From the NCBI GenBank assembly GCA_022885665.1, contig JAGQDJ010000112.1:294163-358162 (forward strand): 64,000 nucleotides of DNA, given 5' to 3'. Shown here piece by piece: positions 59,101 through 64,000 of the stretch. How positions within the stretch are numbered: the stretch's first letter is position 1; every line of letters begins with the position of its first letter. A program made the translations under genes and the position numbers. This stretch comes from Triops longicaudatus. Lineage: Eukaryota; Arthropoda; Branchiopoda; Notostraca; Triopsidae. The notes under the pieces are model-generated. The model searched no databases. It saw nothing but the letters and a program-made list of their open reading frames with translations, and was not told where the DNA came from.

Positions 59101-62100
59101 CACTACAAACTTTCATAGTTTGCGACTAATTGGGCTGGATTCCTATGAATTAACGGCACCATAATGTAAGATTTATCTTTAACAGGTTAACAATCCAGAG
59201 TGAACATGACGTATGATATGTCCGCCTGATGTATTATACGGCCTACATAGTCTACTGCACGAACTCTGTCCGGAAAGGACAGAGCGGTTCTGTCGTTGTA
59301 TAAGGTCCTTAGTCTTCATAACTTATAATTTCATATTTTTTCGGACCTCGTTCCTCGCAAGAGGCCTGCTGCAACGTGAAAGAAAATGTGCAGTGGAAGT
59401 AATAAAATATGCGCGCCCTTGGTGTTATAAAAAGATACTGAAGCTGACCAAAAAGTAGGATAAGGGATACGTGTGAAGCATTCCTTTGCTTTCATCAACA
59501 AGTACTTTTGTGAATTTGTTATGGTGACAAATTATAAAGCAATGGTGAACTATCTAACGCACACGAATTAAAATAAAATCCCAACTATAAAATGTCACTA
59601 TAAGAACAGAATAATAAGTAATGTATGAAAGAATACTCAGATCACTCAGTCACCTATGGACACCCTTGCGAAGCATAAAAGCTCAAAAAAACTTAAGTAA
59701 CAGCTAAATGCGTGAGCTGGTCAAAACGACTCCAAGAAGAAGTAAGAAATAAAGATTTTTTTTCTTTACCTTGTGCCTTCTTCCAAATCTTCCATCATCA
59801 TCGGTTTTCCGAGCTGTTGGGCCAAGGACTGCTGCATGGAGTGGTTCAGCAGCGCGCGCAGTTTGACACGTTCGGCTTCCAGGTCTATCTGGTGTCCCCT
59901 GGCGGATGCTCTTGTACCGCGACCACGTCCCCTACCTCGGCCCCGTCCGCGTCGCATGGGTGGTAACAGTCCATACTGACTCAATGCTGCCATTTCGCTA
60001 TTGCCCATCATCATAATATCAGAGGCGTCGGACATCGAAAGCGCCGAAAGGGAAGCCGGTGTAGGCGTGTCTCTCAGCATGTGTTGCGGCGTAGCAGCCG
60101 GACTGTTGTTATCCAGCAAGTCAGGTGACATGGATGCGTCATCTTCCACGATGCTACGTCCCGCAACCCCAACCACTCCAGCGAAAATACTGAAGTCCTT
60201 ACCCACGGGCCACTCATTCTTCTCCACCGCGTGGACGATGTGCTCCAATCGCGCTTGGATAGCTCGGTCTTTGGGCCACTTGATGGGATTCTGCAAACTT
60301 TGAGCCAACATTTGCGCCACAGTTGCTGGATCGGGATGTGCCGCGCCCAATTCGGATTCCATCTGCGCCAAATTTTGCAAGGCCCGTGCGCCAGCAGAAT
60401 CGGTAGAAGGAGCTGTTGTTAGCTTTTCACGTCGCTCAACTCGCTCGCGATCTTCCCTTTCTTCTCGTTCGCGTTCTTTATCTCGCGAACGGCGTGATTT
60501 GGGCGGGGAAGACGACAAATCCGTTGGCAAAGGCGTGGCATCAGACTCTTCGGCTTTAGGAACAACCAATGCCTGCGGTTCTTCCTGCTCGCTGGACACT
60601 TCGGTCTCTATTTCCTCGACATCAGCCGTATCTTTTTCTTTCAGTTCATTTTCAGTGGTAGCTGCTATATCAGGAAGCGTCGGTAGTTCCACAGGCTTAG
60701 AATCCGACTTTTCAATTGCCACGGGTTGGGATTCATCTTCAGCCTTGTCCGCCAGCGCCGGTTTAGTTTCCTCACACTTTTCCTCCAATTCCGACGGTCC
60801 AGACTCCACACTGTCTTTGGTCTCACTTTCCTCTTTCTCTGTGGGTTCTTCGTCGTCCTTGGCATTACTTTCGGGTTCTTTGCTATTAGCTACTACCATG
60901 GAGTCTTTCTCCGGTTTATCACAAACCTCTTCAACCGGCTTTGGAGATTCGGGAATTTTATCCGTTCCACTGGAATGAGAAGTTGCATCACCTTTAGGAG
61001 ACTTGTCCGGTCGGGTTACTTCATCTACTTCCATTTGACTCTCATCTTTATCTTGATTATTTTTATCCTTATCTTCAGCCTTAACAATTAGTTCTTCCGG
61101 GCGGTCCTCATCTTTACAATTTTCTTCCTTAGTTACTAAAGAAAGTGACTCCGGTTCCTTCTCGTCGGGCACCGGACTGGCCGTCTTATTTTCTTCTTCG
61201 GTTTTAAGGGCAAGAGGTGGACGTTCTCTTTCCAATTCTTCAGGTCCTGCAGATCTTTCCTTTTTCACATCTGCCGTCTTGACTTCTTTTTCTTCTTCTT
61301 CAGACTTAATACGTTTTTCATGCACCGCCTCTTCGTCAGGTTCTTGTTTGGTTCGAGGAGGCACAAGTGGTTCGCCTGCCAAGTGCTTTCGCACCACTTC
61401 ACGGAAGGAAAGATCGGGATCACTTAGGTAGTAGAACTCAGTTCTTCCCAAACCATGCCTGCAAAATTTGAACAAGATCATAAATAAAGCACAGTCTAGC
61501 GATGGAGTCTTCAATTAAGAAGCCACGGAGGAACTTTCTGGAAGGCAAATGTGAATAAATAGAGCACAGGTGCAACCCTAACTTTCTAAAAAATACGAAT
61601 TTCTCTCAAATATACAGTGGTAAGCAGTTCTTTCCAGAAATGTCTCCACTGTGTTCTGTCTTGCGTTAACGCGTCAAAACCAATATTCAACAGACTTCAC
61701 GATGAGGTAGTAACGTACAAAACAAGGAAAGAGGTTTACCTGGCAGCAGCTTTCAGCAAATCTTTGTCATGAACGCCGCATATCCACCACTCGGGCATGT
61801 CCAAGGAAGGTAAACACAATTTCAAGCGTTCGTCGAGCTTGGGATGACACAACACTTCTTCTCGGATCTTGCATAGCAATTCTAAGCGTTCCAAAACTCT
61901 GCGCGCTTTGTCCTCCGACAACGGTTCCACCATGGCTTGGGCCAGTTCTTCATCTTCGGTGAGACGTCTGCCGCAGGCTTTTTTGCACATGGCACAAAAA
62001 GCGCGCAAATATTCTGTTAAGGTGTCATCCATCTTTTTGTCCAAGCGGGACAACGCCCGGAAACGCGACCAATCGTAACGGCCTTGAGAACGCGAAAATT

Positions 62101-64000
62101 CCACACCAAACGTGGAAATAGTGCGATAGAAATCAGCTTCCTCCCGACGAGACCAGCGTCGCTGCTGCATTTCCTGTTTCGCTTTTTCTCGCTCACGAAC
62201 CAACACGTCAATGCGCTCACGACGTTCCAAACGCTGCGGGAATACAAACAACAATTAGTCTGGCTTGTTTTTTTAATAATTTCATAACGCATTAGGACCA
62301 ATTAAATACAATAAGAAAACATTTCATGCAAGAGCTCAGCCGAAGGAAAAGAAAATTACTTGTCTATAATAATGCTTAGGAAACCAAAAGAAAGACAAGA
62401 ACAAAGAAATTCAAAATGTCTTACGAGACAAGTTTAAAAAATATCACAGAAAAAAATCAACACACTTTCGGAAAAAAATATACAGAAACACGGAGTCCAT
62501 ACTTAAAGAGAATTAAATTAAACGCATTAATAAACCGACGGACCTTAGCCTTTTGTGCCATCTTCAGTTCTTCTTTCTTGAAATTTCGCTGGTAGGCCGT
62601 GACCAATCTGCGTAGGCGAGTGTTCAATTCAGCCGAGGCGGGGAAGGGCATAACATCTCCATGCCCGTTGCCTGTGGCTGCTCCACTACTGCTGCTGGTA
62701 GGCGTGGCTTGGGCACTGGCAGACGCGGCCGGCGCAGTGGCTGCACTGCTACTGTCATCGTCGACGTCTTCTTCTTCGTCATTCTTGTCCAGTTCATCGC
62801 CGTTCGCTTGCAAGGCTGCCATTTCCGTTAGCAACTCATTCCGGTCAGGTGGGCCACAGCGCGCAAGGAAGCACAAAGCGGGATCCAAACGCATAACAGC
62901 GTAGCGCTCATAACCGTGTTTGTACGTCCCCACCAAAAGTGAAACATCAGCCAAACTGTCCCACCAGGGACAAGGCGGCGAGTCACAATACGGTGGCCGA
63001 ATAGGTAACATGCTTGCGTTAACGCCCGCCATCACTTGTCCTTCCAAGTCGCCGATAATTTCGTGCTTGATGTAGTACAACAAACGCACTCGCAATAAAA
63101 CCCTAAATGAATAAATAAAAATTAGATGTTCGAGTTAAACAAATGAGCAAGATCACCAACGCAGTTTCCCTTAATTACTAAAAATACTTTTATTTAACTA
63201 ACATATGCGCACAATTGGTCTTTCAATTACGACGAACGGCATTTTCCTCGATTCAAATAAAAGATCAATGGAAGAACAGGAAACGAAAACGTAATACAAA
63301 AGAATTAGAGAAACGCGAGGCGAATTCTTACTTATTTGCATGACGCATGGCATGTTTGCGATATGCGGGGTCTAAGAACTGCTCTGCGTCATATTTGTCG
63401 TCCAACGCCCATTCGGCCCCTTCTAGTAAACTAGCTAAACTGCTTTTACCGTCTTTGTCTTTGCCCTTGATCTTTTTGCTTTTCCGGCCGCGTGGAACGG
63501 GTGCGTTCAACCCTGTGAAATATTAAAGAAGTTTCCTAGTATCAAGACAAAACGAGCAAAATTTTCAAGAGAAAAAAAGAAGCTAACAACTTACCCATAT
63601 GATTTCGCTCAATGCGGGGTTGGCCATTCTCCGTGGGTGTTATGAGATCCAACACAAAACTTTTGATCTTATCATCTCCCGTAAAGTGCTGAATGCAATA
63701 CAACAGCTACAAAGAAGTAAAAACTTAGTTAAGGAGGCGAAAACTCATAACGGAGTCAATTTCTTTTAAAGGAGCCGTTAGAAGGAACTCAGTAAAGCTT
63801 ATTTGTCAACGCATTGGAAACCTTAAGTTTCCTAGGTATTAGCATGGCTATTCATCACGGTGAACATATTGCCGAAGTAAAAATTGACGCCAACACATGC
63901 CTGAAATTCAACCTCTAAAATGAACAAGTTAGTTTCACAACACTCTTAGAAATCCTTCGAAATGTTGGAAAATGTTGTTTCGGATACAAAAGTGTAATGA
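56132..64000 (-). CDS. kis: Kismet/CHD7-type chromatin remodeller, C-terminal part
   Basis: Partial gene; the 5' end lies beyond the window. Exons on the complement: 63595-63706, 63332-63512, 62544-63102, 61740-62233, 59770-61458, 58522-58961, 56132-58329, all phase-consistent. Order of blocks: HFTGDDKIKSFVLDL and PVPRGRKSKK, then KVLLRVRLLYYIKHE with the DNA-binding region after the ATPase of CHD6-9 proteins; a SANT-like domain RRWSRREEADFYRTISTFG; a long acidic Glu/Lys/Ser-rich region; WPKDRAIQARLEHIVHAVEKNEWP; an Arg-Asp/Arg-Glu tract; a single BRK domain (NRLSGDENVSVMNRVTGKR through WLLGNPMFDVDP); then Ala/Gly/Ser-rich disorder. The tandem chromodomains and helicase are not in the window. 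The family slides nucleosomes at enhancers and promotes transcription elongation. The 62544 exon ends in an unusual donor, GTCCGT. Three PxDLS-like motifs suggest CtBP binding. Confidence 0.96.
56978..57092 (-). repeat. DPKNP tandem repeat within kismet
   Basis: Four successive units with the core DPK(S)NPL or DPKNPM in the last coding exon, each about 10-13 residues (F/L-DPKNPLFG type), followed by Gly-Leu-rich sequence. The units are diverged at DNA level, so the repeat is old or kept at protein level. Confidence 0.7.
58580..58712 (-). repeat. Arg-Asp/Arg-Glu dipeptide tract in kismet
   Basis: About 44 residues of alternating Arg with Asp or Glu, encoded by varied Arg codons mixed with GAY/GAR, so not a pure microsatellite. 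Such RD/RE tracts occur in nuclear RNA-processing proteins and can drive condensation. Length is likely polymorphic. Confidence 0.75.
58962..59769 (-). other. Kismet intron
   Basis: An 808-bp AT-rich intron, the largest of the complete introns of this gene in the window. No internal gene or structured RNA was recognised; the 81-codon plus-strand ORF at 59213 has no family character. Confidence 0.65.
63707..64000 (-). other. Kismet intron running off the window
   Basis: No coding segment fits the kismet frame in this 294-bp stretch, so the preceding exon (which should contain the region just after the ATPase) lies beyond base 64000. Confidence 0.65.

Noticed and set aside
60499..60978. 159-codon plus-strand Ser-rich ORF
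   Set aside because: Antisense of the Glu/Lys/Ser-rich acidic region of kismet.

Overview
The window is animal nuclear DNA: AT-rich, with short GT-AG introns (mostly 50-170 bp) inside genes and a very large non-coding stretch beside a developmental transcription factor. The gene set (an intronless atonal-type bHLH gene, a kismet/CHD7-type remodeller with one recognisable BRK domain, CDC45, nucleoredoxin, and a UGA-containing selenoprotein H), the compact introns, and the TATA + TCAGT initiator architecture suggest an arthropod. A crustacean is a reasonable guess, but the species cannot be fixed from the sequence alone.

Layout: 1-7059 no gene seen, apart from a possible repeat fragment. 7060-8076 (-) is an atonal-family gene with a well-spaced core promoter at 8384-8419. 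An unexplained 141-codon ORF (8545-8970, -) lies just upstream of that promoter. About 28 kb (8971-37264) follows with no supportable gene, plausibly the cis-regulatory landscape of the atonal gene. 37265-43952 (+) is a nine-exon gene for a ~1,400-residue, mostly disordered protein I cannot name. 45566-45907 looks like a small hAT-type element. 46097-47605 (+) encodes selenoprotein H with an in-frame UGA in a CKKU motif and a SECIS-like stem-loop at 47725-47810. Two compensating one-base homopolymer shifts interrupt its long lysine-rich N-terminal extension. 48497-50512 (+) is a complete eight-exon nucleoredoxin. 50948-53461 (-) is a complete ten-exon CDC45, convergent with nucleoredoxin and with an E2F-type site upstream of its start. 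56132 to the window edge (-) is the C-terminal part of kismet/CHD7; its chromodomains and ATPase lie beyond base 64000.

The right half is a compact block of nuclear, chromatin, replication and redox genes. Two thioredoxin-fold genes (selenoprotein H and nucleoredoxin) sit head-to-tail about 0.9 kb apart. Exon junctions for selenoprotein H, nucleoredoxin, CDC45 and kismet were worked out by hand. All keep phase and reproduce the family order, apart from the two homopolymer shifts in selenoprotein H. The most striking item is the selenoprotein H locus. The least explained are the unnamed gene at 37-44 kb and the ORF at 8.5-9.0 kb.
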